Below, piece after piece: positions 1-6,396 of a stretch of 8,155 nucleotides of DNA. The DNA comes from Christensenella sp. UBA3770 (GTDB taxonomy: Bacteria; Bacillota; Clostridia; Christensenellales; CAG-1252), in contig DFFS01000069.1 of the NCBI GenBank assembly GCA_002371075.1, positions 13,198 through 21,352 on the forward strand, read 5' to 3'. The position numbers and the translations under genes are program-made. Position 1 is the first letter of the stretch. Every line of letters begins with the position of its first letter. The notes under the pieces are model-generated. The model was not told the origin of the DNA and did not search any database. It saw nothing but the letters and a program-made list of their open reading frames with translations.

Positions 1-182
1 CTCCCTATGAAACCCAAAACGGCAACGGCGGCGTGTATCCTCCCGTGCCCGAGCGTCCGCTCATTTATTACAGCAAACGTCGTCCCGGCATTCTCGTAAA
101 GGAGTATTCCGACCGTTTCGAGCTTTTTGAGGAAACCGACGGCACTCGCCGTTACGTCGGCACGGAATACAAGGACGAATAA
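1..182 (+). CDS. C-terminal fragment of an unrecognised protein (5' end outside window)
   Basis: An open frame with codons starting at base 3 runs from the window edge to TAA at 180-182 and gives the last 59 residues of a protein. The fragment is rich in Tyr, Arg, Glu and Pro and has no transmembrane stretch. A Pro-rich turn (VYPPVPERP) is followed by alternating hydrophobic and charged residues that look like short beta strands (for example FELFEETDGTRRYVG). It ends in acidic residues. I do not recognise the family and assign no function. Codon use matches the neighbours. The stop lies one base before the next gene's ATG, and that gene's ribosome binding site (AAGGA, 171-175) is inside this coding end, so the two are probably co-transcribed and translationally coupled. 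Confidence 0.6.
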   Translation, partial: PYETQNGNGGVYPPVPERPLIYYSKRRPGILVKEYSDRFELFEETDGTRRYVGTEYKDE

Positions 183-183
183 T

Positions 184-1083
184 ATGTTTTTCAAGGGAGA
201 GTCAAGGGATAACGTCTTAAATTTTCCCGCCGCGGAAAGAGGGGCGGGCAGGCGTATTTGGGAACTTGATTTTCTCCGCGGTTTCACCATTCTTTTGATG
301 TGCATAGATCACCTGATGTACGACCTTGCCTTTCAGTTTGCCGACGTGTGGCATTCGCAGGGCGGGGCAGCCGCCGCCATCGCGCGTTTTGCCGAGATGT
401 GGTGGGATCACGGCGCCTCTTGGATCGGTCGTACCCGCGACATCGTTCAAGTCGTGGCGCTTTGCATCTTTTTCGGTCTTTGCGGCGGCAGCACCATTTT
501 CAGCCGCGACAATTTGACCCGTGCAATGAAGACTTTCCTCGCCGCTGCCGTTATCACGCTCGGCACGTATCTTGCCGCCACCCTTCAGATCATTGACGAA
601 TCGGATATCATCACGTTCGGCGTTTTGCATATGTTGAGTTTTGCGACGATAGCCGTCTCTGCGGTTTACGCGTTGACCCGCCTTTCCGAAAAGAGAGGGG
701 ACTTGATCTTTGTGATCTGTTCCTTGGCGATCACGGCGGTGGTCTTTGTGACAAACCATCTTTTGAACCAAGCGGACGTGCATACCAACCCTTGGTTGAT
801 GTTTTTACACGAGAGCTTTTGCGAGGTTTCTTGGATGGGTGGGGATTATTTCCCGCTTTTGCCGTATTTGGGCTATGCCTTCGGCGGCGCTGCCGTCATC
901 ACCCTGTTATACGGCGGAGGCAAGTCCCTTTTGCCAAAGGCGGACGGCGCTTGGAACCGTCCTTTCCGTTTTGTCGGGCGTCACACCTTGTTGATCGTGA
1001 TCGTGCACCAAATCGTCAACATGCTGCTCTTGGCGCTTGTGACCGCGGCGTTTGTTGACGTGGGAAATTTTGTGATCTTTTGA
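184..1083 (+). CDS. DUF1624 / heparan-alpha-glucosaminide N-acetyltransferase-like membrane protein
   Basis: A 299-residue polytopic membrane protein. After a short polar N-terminus, the segment RRIWELDFLRGFTILLMCID (residues 23-42), followed by His43, is the hallmark opening of bacterial DUF1624 (HGSNAT_cat-like) proteins. Further family-like blocks are FGLCGGSTIFSRDNL (97-111), FGVLHMLSF (145-153), DYFPLLPYLGYAFGG (221-235) and GRHTLLIVIVHQ (265-276). Hydrophobic stretches suggest about seven membrane helices, near 31-50, 87-102, 117-135, 144-164, 173-191, 223-243 and 267-290. The eukaryotic relative moves an acetyl group from acetyl-CoA across the lysosomal membrane to glucosamine. For the bacterial proteins, acylation of a cell-surface sugar or polymer is inference. 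The start is ATG 184, preceded by AAGGA (171-175) at 8 bases. An in-frame TTG at 127 lies inside the upstream coding end and lacks such a site. The upstream gene is probably co-transcribed. Confidence 0.82.
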   Translation: MFFKGESRDNVLNFPAAERGAGRRIWELDFLRGFTILLMCIDHLMYDLAFQFADVWHSQGGAAAAIARFAEMWWDHGASWIGRTRDIVQVVALCIFFGLCGGSTIFSRDNLTRAMKTFLAAAVITLGTYLAATLQIIDESDIITFGVLHMLSFATIAVSAVYALTRLSEKRGDLIFVICSLAITAVVFVTNHLLNQADVHTNPWLMFLHESFCEVSWMGGDYFPLLPYLGYAFGGAAVITLLYGGGKSLLPKADGAWNRPFRFVGRHTLLIVIVHQIVNMLLLALVTAAFVDVGNFVIF

Positions 1084-1153
1084 CCCGAGTCGCATCTTCT
1101 TTGGCGCTTAAGGCGGGTATTGATTTTTTTGATCGGGGGATGGCGGAGAACGC

Positions 1154-1183
1154 TTGACAAAAAACGGAACGAAATGATATACT
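1154..1183 (+). promoter_or_regulatory. Sigma-A promoter with extended -10 for the DUF1846 operon
   Basis: A perfect -35 box TTGACA (1154-1159) is separated by 18 bases from TATACT (1178-1183, five of six matches to TATAAT). TG at 1175-1176 makes it an extended -10. Transcription would start near 1190, giving a leader of about 54 bases. It is the strongest promoter in the window and separates the operon from the upstream membrane gene. Confidence 0.8.
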
Positions 1184-1195
1184 CATACCCGTGGT

Positions 1196-1209
1196 CAAAC
1201 TTATGTTTG
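1196..1209. repeat. Small inverted repeat just downstream of the promoter
   Basis: CAAAC-TTAT-GTTTG is a perfect 5-bp inverted repeat with a 4-base spacer, lying about 6 to 20 bases after the predicted transcription start. Its place fits a repressor operator or a weak leader hairpin. It is short enough to occur by chance, and I know of no specific regulator for it. Confidence 0.3.
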
Positions 1210-1243
1210 GCGGCGTGAATTTGATTTTTTACAGGTAACACTT

Positions 1244-2722
1244 ATGAAGATCGGTTTTGACAATACACTGTACGTTAAAAAGCAATCCCAAGCCATTTTG
1301 GAACGCATCAACAGCTTTGGCGGCAAGTTGTATCTTGAGTTCGGCGGCAAGCTGTTCGATGACTACCACGCTTCGCGCGTTTTGCCCGGTTTTGACGTCA
1401 ATGCAAAGGTCAAGTTGCTGCAAAAATTAAAGGATAAGGCGGAGTTGATCATGGCGGTCAACGCCGCGGACCTGCAAAAGAACAAGATCCGCGCCGATAT
1501 GGGCATCGATTACGGCCACGACGTTATGCGCACGATCGACAACATCCGCGCGCTCGGCATTTTTGTCGGCAGCATCGTGATCACGCAGTACGAGGGGCAA
1601 CCCGCGGCGGATCTGTTTAAGAAGAAGTTGGAGCTCCGTGGTGAAAAGGTGTACATCCACACCCGCACAAAGGGCTATCCGACGGACGTCAACACCATCG
1701 TTTCCGACGAGGGCTACGGTCAAAACCCGTATATCGAAACGGAGCGTCCGCTCATCGTCGTCACCGCGCCCGGTCCCGGTAGCGGCAAGATGGCAACCTG
1801 CCTTTGCCAGCTCTATCACGAAAGCAAGAGGGGGGTCAAAGCCGGCTACGCCAAGTTTGAAACTTTCCCCATTTGGAACATTCCCTTAAAGCATCCCGTC
1901 AACGTCGCCTACGAGGCTGCCACGGCGGATCTGAAGGACGTCAACATGATCGACCACTTCCATTTGGAAGCCTACGGGATCAAGACGGTCAACTACAACC
2001 GCGACATTGAGGTTTTCCCCGTCGTCAAAGCAATTTTGACCCGCATTCTCGGGGAATGCAAGTATCAATCTCCCACCGATATGGGCGTCAACATGGCAGG
2101 CTTCGGCATCGTCAACGACGAAGTCGTTCAAAACGCCGCCAAGCAGGAGATCATCCGTCGCTATTATCAAACCCTTTGCTATTATAAGCAGGGCTTGGCG
2201 GAGATGGACACGATCAAAAAGTTGGAGTTTTTGATGAGCGAACTCGGGCTTTCCACCGCCGACAGAAAGGTGGTCGCTCCCGCTCTCGAAAAGGCAAAGA
2301 AGTGCGGCAAGCAGGTGGTTTCGTTGGAGCTTCCGGACGGACAGATCGTTACGGGCAAGACGACGGACGACTTGGAGGCTGCCTCCACGGCGCTCCTTAA
2401 CGGCATCAAGGTGCTTGCGGGCATTGCCGACCCCATTAAACTGATCGCGCCGGCGGTTATTCGCCCGATGGTCTCTTTGAAGAAAAAGACGTATAAGGAG
2501 ATGCACTATCAGCTCAATCCGTCGGAGGTTTTGATGGCGCTTGTCGTCAGCCAAACCAACAACCACGCGGCGGAGCTTGCCGTACAGCATCTCAAACTGT
2601 TAAAAGGGTGCGAGGCGCACTCCACCTGTATCCTCAGCGCGGCGGACGAAAGGCTGTTTAAACGTTTGGGGATCAATCTCACCTGCGAGCCGGAGTTTCC
2701 GGATGCAAATTTATACATGTAA
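1244..2722 (+). CDS. DUF1846 (UPF0371) family protein of unknown function
   Basis: A 492-residue soluble protein matching the DUF1846 family over its full length, which is the usual size. Diagnostic stretches are the N-terminal GFDNTLYVKKQSQAILERI (residues 4-22), then FGGKLYLEFGGKLFDDYHAS (25-44), RVLPGFD (45-51), the glycine-rich loop APGPGSGKMAT (175-185) and FETFPIWNIPL (205-215). The loop resembles a nucleotide-binding P-loop (GPGSGK) after a hydrophobic beta strand, so binding of a phosphate-containing ligand is plausible but unproven. No reaction is established for the family as far as I know. There is no signal peptide or membrane helix, so it should be cytoplasmic. It is first in an operon, 18 bases before a PRPP synthetase gene, which hints at a pentose-phosphate or nucleotide role by context. 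The start ATG has a modest AGG site (1233-1235) 8 bases upstream. Confidence 0.88.
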   Translation: MKIGFDNTLYVKKQSQAILERINSFGGKLYLEFGGKLFDDYHASRVLPGFDVNAKVKLLQKLKDKAELIMAVNAADLQKNKIRADMGIDYGHDVMRTIDNIRALGIFVGSIVITQYEGQPAADLFKKKLELRGEKVYIHTRTKGYPTDVNTIVSDEGYGQNPYIETERPLIVVTAPGPGSGKMATCLCQLYHESKRGVKAGYAKFETFPIWNIPLKHPVNVAYEAATADLKDVNMIDHFHLEAYGIKTVNYNRDIEVFPVVKAILTRILGECKYQSPTDMGVNMAGFGIVNDEVVQNAAKQEIIRRYYQTLCYYKQGLAEMDTIKKLEFLMSELGLSTADRKVVAPALEKAKKCGKQVVSLELPDGQIVTGKTTDDLEAASTALLNGIKVLAGIADPIKLIAPAVIRPMVSLKKKTYKEMHYQLNPSEVLMALVVSQTNNHAAELAVQHLKLLKGCEAHSTCILSAADERLFKRLGINLTCEPEFPDANLYM

Positions 2723-2740
2723 AATCAATCGGAGGTACTT

Positions 2741-3907
2741 ATGTCAACATCATTTCTTGAAAAAGCGTTTGATTTCGAAGCACATTTCCCCGAAATGGGT
2801 ATCATTGCGATGGCAGGAGCTCAGGAGCTCGGCGAGCGCATTGACAACTATCTCGTGCAATGGTATAATGAGGAGGCGGCAAAGCACGGCAAGTCCTTTA
2901 CGAAAAAGACTTTCCTTTTGGAACACGGCTGCTTGCGTTTTACCTCCGGCGATGCGAAAGCGCTCATCAAGGAATCCGTTCGCGGTATGGACATTTTCAT
3001 CATCTGCGACGTTGGCAACTACAGCATTCGTTACAACATGTACGGCATGAGCGTCCCGATGTCTCCCGACGATCACTATGCCGATCTTAAGAGGATCATT
3101 TCCGCCATCGGCGGCAAGGCGAATTCCATCACGGTCTTGATGCCCATTTTGTACGGCGGCAGGCAGCACAAGCGCAGCGCAAGGGAGTCCTTGGATTGCG
3201 CGATGATGCTTCAGGAGCTTGAGGCGCTTGGCGTGACGGAGCTCATCACGTTTGACGCGCACGATCCGCGCGTCCAAAACGCAACGCCGCTTATGGGCTT
3301 TGACAACTTTATGCCCTCTTATCAGATCATCAAGGCGCTTTTGAAGCGTTTTGACAACCTCAGCTTGGACAAGGATCACTTTATGATCGTCAGTCCGGAC
3401 GAGGGCGCGATGAACAGAAACACCTATTACGCCTCCATTCTCGGCTTGGACCTCGGCATGTTCTACAAGAGGCGCGATTACTCCACCGTCGTCAACGGCA
3501 GGAACCCCATCGTTGCGCACGAGTATATCGGTGATTCTCCGATGGGCATGGACGTGTTTGTTGCGGACGACCTGATCGCAACGGGCGACAGCTTGATCAA
3601 CCTCGCTTCTCACTTGAAGGAGAGGGGCGCAAACCGCATCTTCCTTTCCGCGACGTTCGGCTTGTTTACGGAGGGCGTGGCAAAATTCCGCGACGCGTAT
3701 GAGAAAAATCTTTTCGACGCGGTCATCACCACCAACCTTACTTACGTTCCCGACGAGCTTCGCAAGGAGCCCTGGTTTATTGAGGCAAATATGGCAAAAT
3801 ACGGCGCGTATATCATCAGCGCCACCCACCAAAAGTGCTCGGTGAGCAAACTTTTGGACCCCCACGACAAGATCGTCGAACTCGTGGAGAAATACAAAAA
3901 CAAATAA
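2741..3907 (+). CDS. Ribose-phosphate pyrophosphokinase (PRPP synthetase), long divergent form
   Basis: A 388-residue protein of the PRPP synthetase family, which transfers pyrophosphate from ATP to ribose 5-phosphate to make PRPP for purine, pyrimidine, NAD, His and Trp synthesis. Classical enzymes have about 310-320 residues. This one has extra sequence near the N-terminus (about 36-60), a stretch after DIFIICD (84-90), and a longer C-terminal part. Recognisable elements are ESVRGMDIFII (78-88), SPDDHYADLKRI (108-119), GRQHKRSARES (140-150, at the usual ATP-site RQDRR), FDAHDPRVQN (171-180, the metal-binding block), VSPDEGAMNR (217-226), KRRDYS (243-248, the catalytic flexible loop) and the PRPP loop VADDLIATGDSL (274-285). 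The metal block differs clearly from the classical DLHSxQ form. The ATG has a strong GGAGG site, and the MBL gene follows 10 bases after the stop. PRPP synthetase is the best call; a regulatory paralogue cannot be excluded. Confidence 0.87.
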   Translation: MSTSFLEKAFDFEAHFPEMGIIAMAGAQELGERIDNYLVQWYNEEAAKHGKSFTKKTFLLEHGCLRFTSGDAKALIKESVRGMDIFIICDVGNYSIRYNMYGMSVPMSPDDHYADLKRIISAIGGKANSITVLMPILYGGRQHKRSARESLDCAMMLQELEALGVTELITFDAHDPRVQNATPLMGFDNFMPSYQIIKALLKRFDNLSLDKDHFMIVSPDEGAMNRNTYYASILGLDLGMFYKRRDYSTVVNGRNPIVAHEYIGDSPMGMDVFVADDLIATGDSLINLASHLKERGANRIFLSATFGLFTEGVAKFRDAYEKNLFDAVITTNLTYVPDELRKEPWFIEANMAKYGAYIISATHQKCSVSKLLDPHDKIVELVEKYKNK

Positions 3908-3917
3908 GGAGCTGTTT

Positions 3918-4568
3918 ATGATCATTACACCGCTTGGGCATTCGTGCTTCCTTTTGGAAGAAAGCACCGGTACGACGGTTATCACCGATCCATACTCAAG
4001 TGATATAGGCATCACTCTTCCTTCCGTTCGCGCAGACGTCGTGACCGTGAGCCACGCGCACTACGACCACAACAACGTCAAAGCCGTGCTCGGCGATCCT
4101 ATGGTCATCGATAAGCCGGGCATGCATGACGTCAAGGGCGTGCAGATCTTTGGTTTAAACACCTATCACGACGAGGCAAACGGCAAACACAGAGGCTCCA
4201 ACGTGATCTTTAACATTCGCATGGACGGCGTCAACGTCTGCCACCTTGGCGACGTGGGGCACGGCCCCTCTCCGATGATGATCGAAGCGATCGGTCCCGT
4301 TGACATTTTGCTTGTGCCGGTGGGCGGCAATTACACGATCGATGCGGAGCTTGCCAAAGAGTACGTCGATCGCCTGATGCCCAGCGTGATCATCCCCATG
4401 CATTACAAAACCGACGACGTTGATATGGATATCGACGGCGTCGACGCTTTTCTCGATTACTTTGACAAAGAAGACGTTGAATACGTTAAAGCGGGCAAGG
4501 TTGAGTTTGACCGCGCCGATTTTGACGACGAATATTCAATGAAAGTTCTTTGTTTTGAAAAAAACTGA
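3918..4568 (+). CDS. Metal-dependent hydrolase, MBL fold, UlaG/YtkL (UPF0173)-like
   Basis: A 216-residue single-domain metallo-beta-lactamase-fold protein of the Lactamase_B_3 type, which includes ascorbate-6-phosphate lactonase UlaG and the UPF0173/YtkL proteins. The N-terminal strand ITPLGHSCFLLE (residues 3-14) is typical. The metal site is VSHAHYDH (44-51; His46, His48, Asp50, His51), with further ligands expected at His109/Asp112 in CHLGDVGH and His162 in IPMHYKTD. NTYHDEANGKHRG (81-93) matches a conserved loop of this subgroup. All metal residues are present, so it should be active. The substrate is unknown. It is third in the operon with DUF1846 and PRPP synthetase, so a phosphorylated sugar or nucleotide is a guess from context. 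The start is clear: AAGGAG (3906-3911) lies 6 bases before ATG and overlaps the preceding stop codon region. Confidence 0.85.
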   Translation: MIITPLGHSCFLLEESTGTTVITDPYSSDIGITLPSVRADVVTVSHAHYDHNNVKAVLGDPMVIDKPGMHDVKGVQIFGLNTYHDEANGKHRGSNVIFNIRMDGVNVCHLGDVGHGPSPMMIEAIGPVDILLVPVGGNYTIDAELAKEYVDRLMPSVIIPMHYKTDDVDMDIDGVDAFLDYFDKEDVEYVKAGKVEFDRADFDDEYSMKVLCFEKN

Positions 4569-4603
4569 CTCTTCCGGTCAATACTGCACCAAGTGGATAA
4601 CAA

Positions 4604-4620
4604 AGCCGAAACATTCGGCT
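4604..4620 (+). promoter_or_regulatory. Hairpin in the leader/intergenic region before rho
   Basis: AGCCGAA (4604-4610), loop ACA and TTCGGCT (4614-4620) form a perfect 7-bp stem. No T-run follows, so it is not a standard intrinsic terminator. It may protect the 3' end of the operon transcript, or act in the rho leader. The rest of the 141-base gap (4569-4709) is AT-rich near rho. It contains a possible -10 box TATATT (4670-4675) without a matching -35 and a weak GCAAA/TTTGC stem (4681-4693) followed by five T's. I cannot place a promoter for rho with confidence. Confidence 0.45.
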
Positions 4621-4709
4621 CGGATACTTTTCGGATGAATACCATCGTCTGAAAAGGAATACTCTATCATATATTCTTTTGCAAATTTTTTGCGTTTTTC
4701 GGAGGTTTT

Positions 4710-6290
4710 ATGGCTACTTCAATGGATTTGAACAACATTACGAGGGATGATCTTGACAATATGGGCATCCATGAGATCAGGACCTTTGCGCGTGAAGTGG
4801 GGGTCCCGCATCCGACTGCTTTGAAAAAGCAGGAGATGATCGACTGCATTTTGGACATCCGCGACGGCAAGGCGGAGCCGCAAAAGGTCAGAAAGGCGGG
4901 TCGTCCGCCCAAGACCGCGTCCCGAGCCCCCGTGCTTTCGGTGCAGGAAGTCACTGCCGAAAAGGCGGAGGAAAAGAGCGTCGGTTATCGCACCTATATC
5001 CCGCAAAACCGTAGACCGGAGGGCAGGCGTTGGCGCACGGCGGAAGTGACCGATCAAAAGAGCGCGGACACCGTTCGTTTTGACAGAAAGCAGGCAAACA
5101 CCACCGAAACCTTTAACGAAAGCGACGACAAGGGCAGCAATCTGCTTGGGTGCGAGGTCCGTTCCGGCATTTTGGAGATTTTGCCCGACGGCTACGGTTT
5201 CCTGCGCGCAAGCAATTTCAGAAACAGTTCCAAGGACAGCTACGTTCCCACGCAAAAGCTCAAGCGCAGCGGGCTGCGTCCCGGCGATTACGTGACCGCG
5301 TATTGCCGCACCACCGCGGAGGGCAAGCCGCCGGCAGTGGAAGCCATCATCGAAGTCAATCACAAGAGCGTGGAGTACGCCGTTTCGCGTCCCCGCTTTG
5401 ACGACCTTACCCCGATCTTCCCCAATCAGCGCTTGCGTTTGGAGGTTCCGGGCAAGAGAAATGAGCTTGCCGCAAGAGCGATCGACCTGATCGCACCCAT
5501 CGGCAAAGGACAGCGCGCAATGGTGGTTTCGCCGCCCAAGGCAGGTAAGACCACGCTTTTGAAGATGATCGCCAACTCCATTTCGGAAAATTCGCCCGAA
5601 GTTAAGCTGATGGTGCTTTTGATCGACGAGCGCCCCGAGGAAGTGACCGATATGCAGCGCAGCATCAAAGGCGAGGTCATTTACAGCACCTTTGACGAAG
5701 AGAGCGACAACCACATCAAGGTCGCCGAGCTTGTGCTCAACAGGGCAAAGCGCATGGTGGAGGACGGCGAGGACGTCGTGATCCTTTTGGACAGCTTGAC
5801 CCGTATGGCAAGGGCAAACAACGTGATCGTGCCTTCCAGCGGCAAGACGCTCTCGGGCGGCGTGGATCCCGTTTCGCTCTATTTCCCCAAGAGGTTCTTC
5901 GGCGCGGCGAGAAACATCGAAAACGGCGGCAGCCTTACGATCATCGCCACCGCGCTTGTGGATACCGGCAGCCGTATGGACGACGTGGTTTACGAGGAGT
6001 TTAAGGGCACCGGCAACATGGAGATCCATCTTGACAGGCGCCTGTCCGAAAAGCGCATCTTCCCCGCGATCGACCTCAATCGCAGCGGCACCAGAAGGGA
6101 AGAGCTGTTGCTCTCGCAAAAGGAGCTGGAGGGTGCGTACCTCATTCGCAAGCTGCTTTCGACGGGGGACAACCAAGAGGCGGCAGAGGGCATCATCACC
6201 TTGATGCAAAAGACGCCCAACAACGAGGAGCTTGTCAAGCAACTTAACCTGCAAGTGCTTGCAATGCAAAAAGACGGTTACAGAATGTGA
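4710..6290 (+). CDS. rho: Transcription termination factor Rho with N-terminal insertion
   Basis: Rho is the hexameric RNA-dependent ATPase that moves along nascent RNA and releases RNA polymerase. At 526 residues it is about 100 longer than E. coli Rho (419). In order: Rho_N helical domain (about 6-50), a polar charged linker (about 51-145) with an AT-hook-like KAGRPPK (62-68) and Arg-rich stretches, the cold-shock-type RNA-binding domain (about 147-220, with SGILEILPDGYGFLR), and the motor domain. Motor motifs are Walker A SPPKAGKTT (274-282), LIDERPEEVTDMQR (304-317), Walker B VVILLDSLTRMARA (356-369), GGVDP (383-387), and the FGAARNIENGGSLTIIATAL (397-416) and FKGTGNME (431-438) blocks. 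Residues where E. coli changes give bicyclomycin resistance (Met in VTxMQR, Ser in DS-TR, Gly in the FKGTGN region) are kept, so drug sensitivity is expected. A GGAGG site (4701-4705) is 4 bases before ATG. The gene is co-directional with the upstream operon and ends at an intrinsic terminator. Confidence 0.97.
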   Translation: MATSMDLNNITRDDLDNMGIHEIRTFAREVGVPHPTALKKQEMIDCILDIRDGKAEPQKVRKAGRPPKTASRAPVLSVQEVTAEKAEEKSVGYRTYIPQNRRPEGRRWRTAEVTDQKSADTVRFDRKQANTTETFNESDDKGSNLLGCEVRSGILEILPDGYGFLRASNFRNSSKDSYVPTQKLKRSGLRPGDYVTAYCRTTAEGKPPAVEAIIEVNHKSVEYAVSRPRFDDLTPIFPNQRLRLEVPGKRNELAARAIDLIAPIGKGQRAMVVSPPKAGKTTLLKMIANSISENSPEVKLMVLLIDERPEEVTDMQRSIKGEVIYSTFDEESDNHIKVAELVLNRAKRMVEDGEDVVILLDSLTRMARANNVIVPSSGKTLSGGVDPVSLYFPKRFFGAARNIENGGSLTIIATALVDTGSRMDDVVYEEFKGTGNMEIHLDRRLSEKRIFPAIDLNRSGTRREELLLSQKELEGAYLIRKLLSTGDNQEAAEGIITLMQKTPNNEELVKQLNLQVLAMQKDGYRM

Positions 6291-6300
6291 TTTAAAAAGT

Positions 6301-6327
6301 GGGGGAGCGGCGGCTCCCCTTTTTTTT
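6301..6327 (+). terminator. Intrinsic terminator of rho
   Basis: GGGGAGC (6302-6308), loop GGCG and GCTCCCC (6313-6319) form a perfect GC-rich 7-bp stem, followed directly by eight T's (6320-6327). It starts 11 bases after the rho stop. An A-run upstream gives weaker potential on the other strand. It also separates rho from the aquaporin gene. Confidence 0.93.
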
Positions 6328-6396
6328 ATGTTTAAACCGTTTCCGCGGCGTCCATACTACAAAACGAGTCCGTTTTCGTGGGGCTCGGGAGGTAAT

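Noticed and set aside
127..183. Earlier TTG start for the DUF1624 gene
   Set aside because: It lies within the coding end of the upstream gene, has no ribosome binding site, and adds polar residues not needed by the family; ATG 184 has AAGGA at good spacing.
1084..1130. Possible terminator after the DUF1624 gene
   Set aside because: There is a run of seven T's at 1124-1130, but the only stem I can draw (ACCCG with CGGGT) has a loop of about 26 bases and sits 5 bases from the T-run, so it is not convincing.
2750..4015. Long open frame on the minus strand opposite PRPP synthetase (421 codons)
   Set aside because: Its product is His/Val/Arg-rich with no recognisable domain, and the plus strand has a clear conserved enzyme. 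It is an antisense shadow of codon bias.
4681..4699. GCAAA/TTTGC stem followed by T's just before the rho binding site, as an attenuator
   Set aside because: Five mostly A-T pairs are too weak for a terminator; noted only as part of the rho leader description.
4719..6269. Long open frame on the minus strand opposite rho (516 codons)
   Set aside because: Rho on the plus strand is unmistakable; the antisense product has low-complexity composition and no start signals that I can support.
6232..6396. N-terminal extension of the aquaporin
   Set aside because: The open frame crosses the rho coding end and its intrinsic terminator; the family begins near MEKECSSFKKYFAEM and GGGAGG marks ATG 6397.
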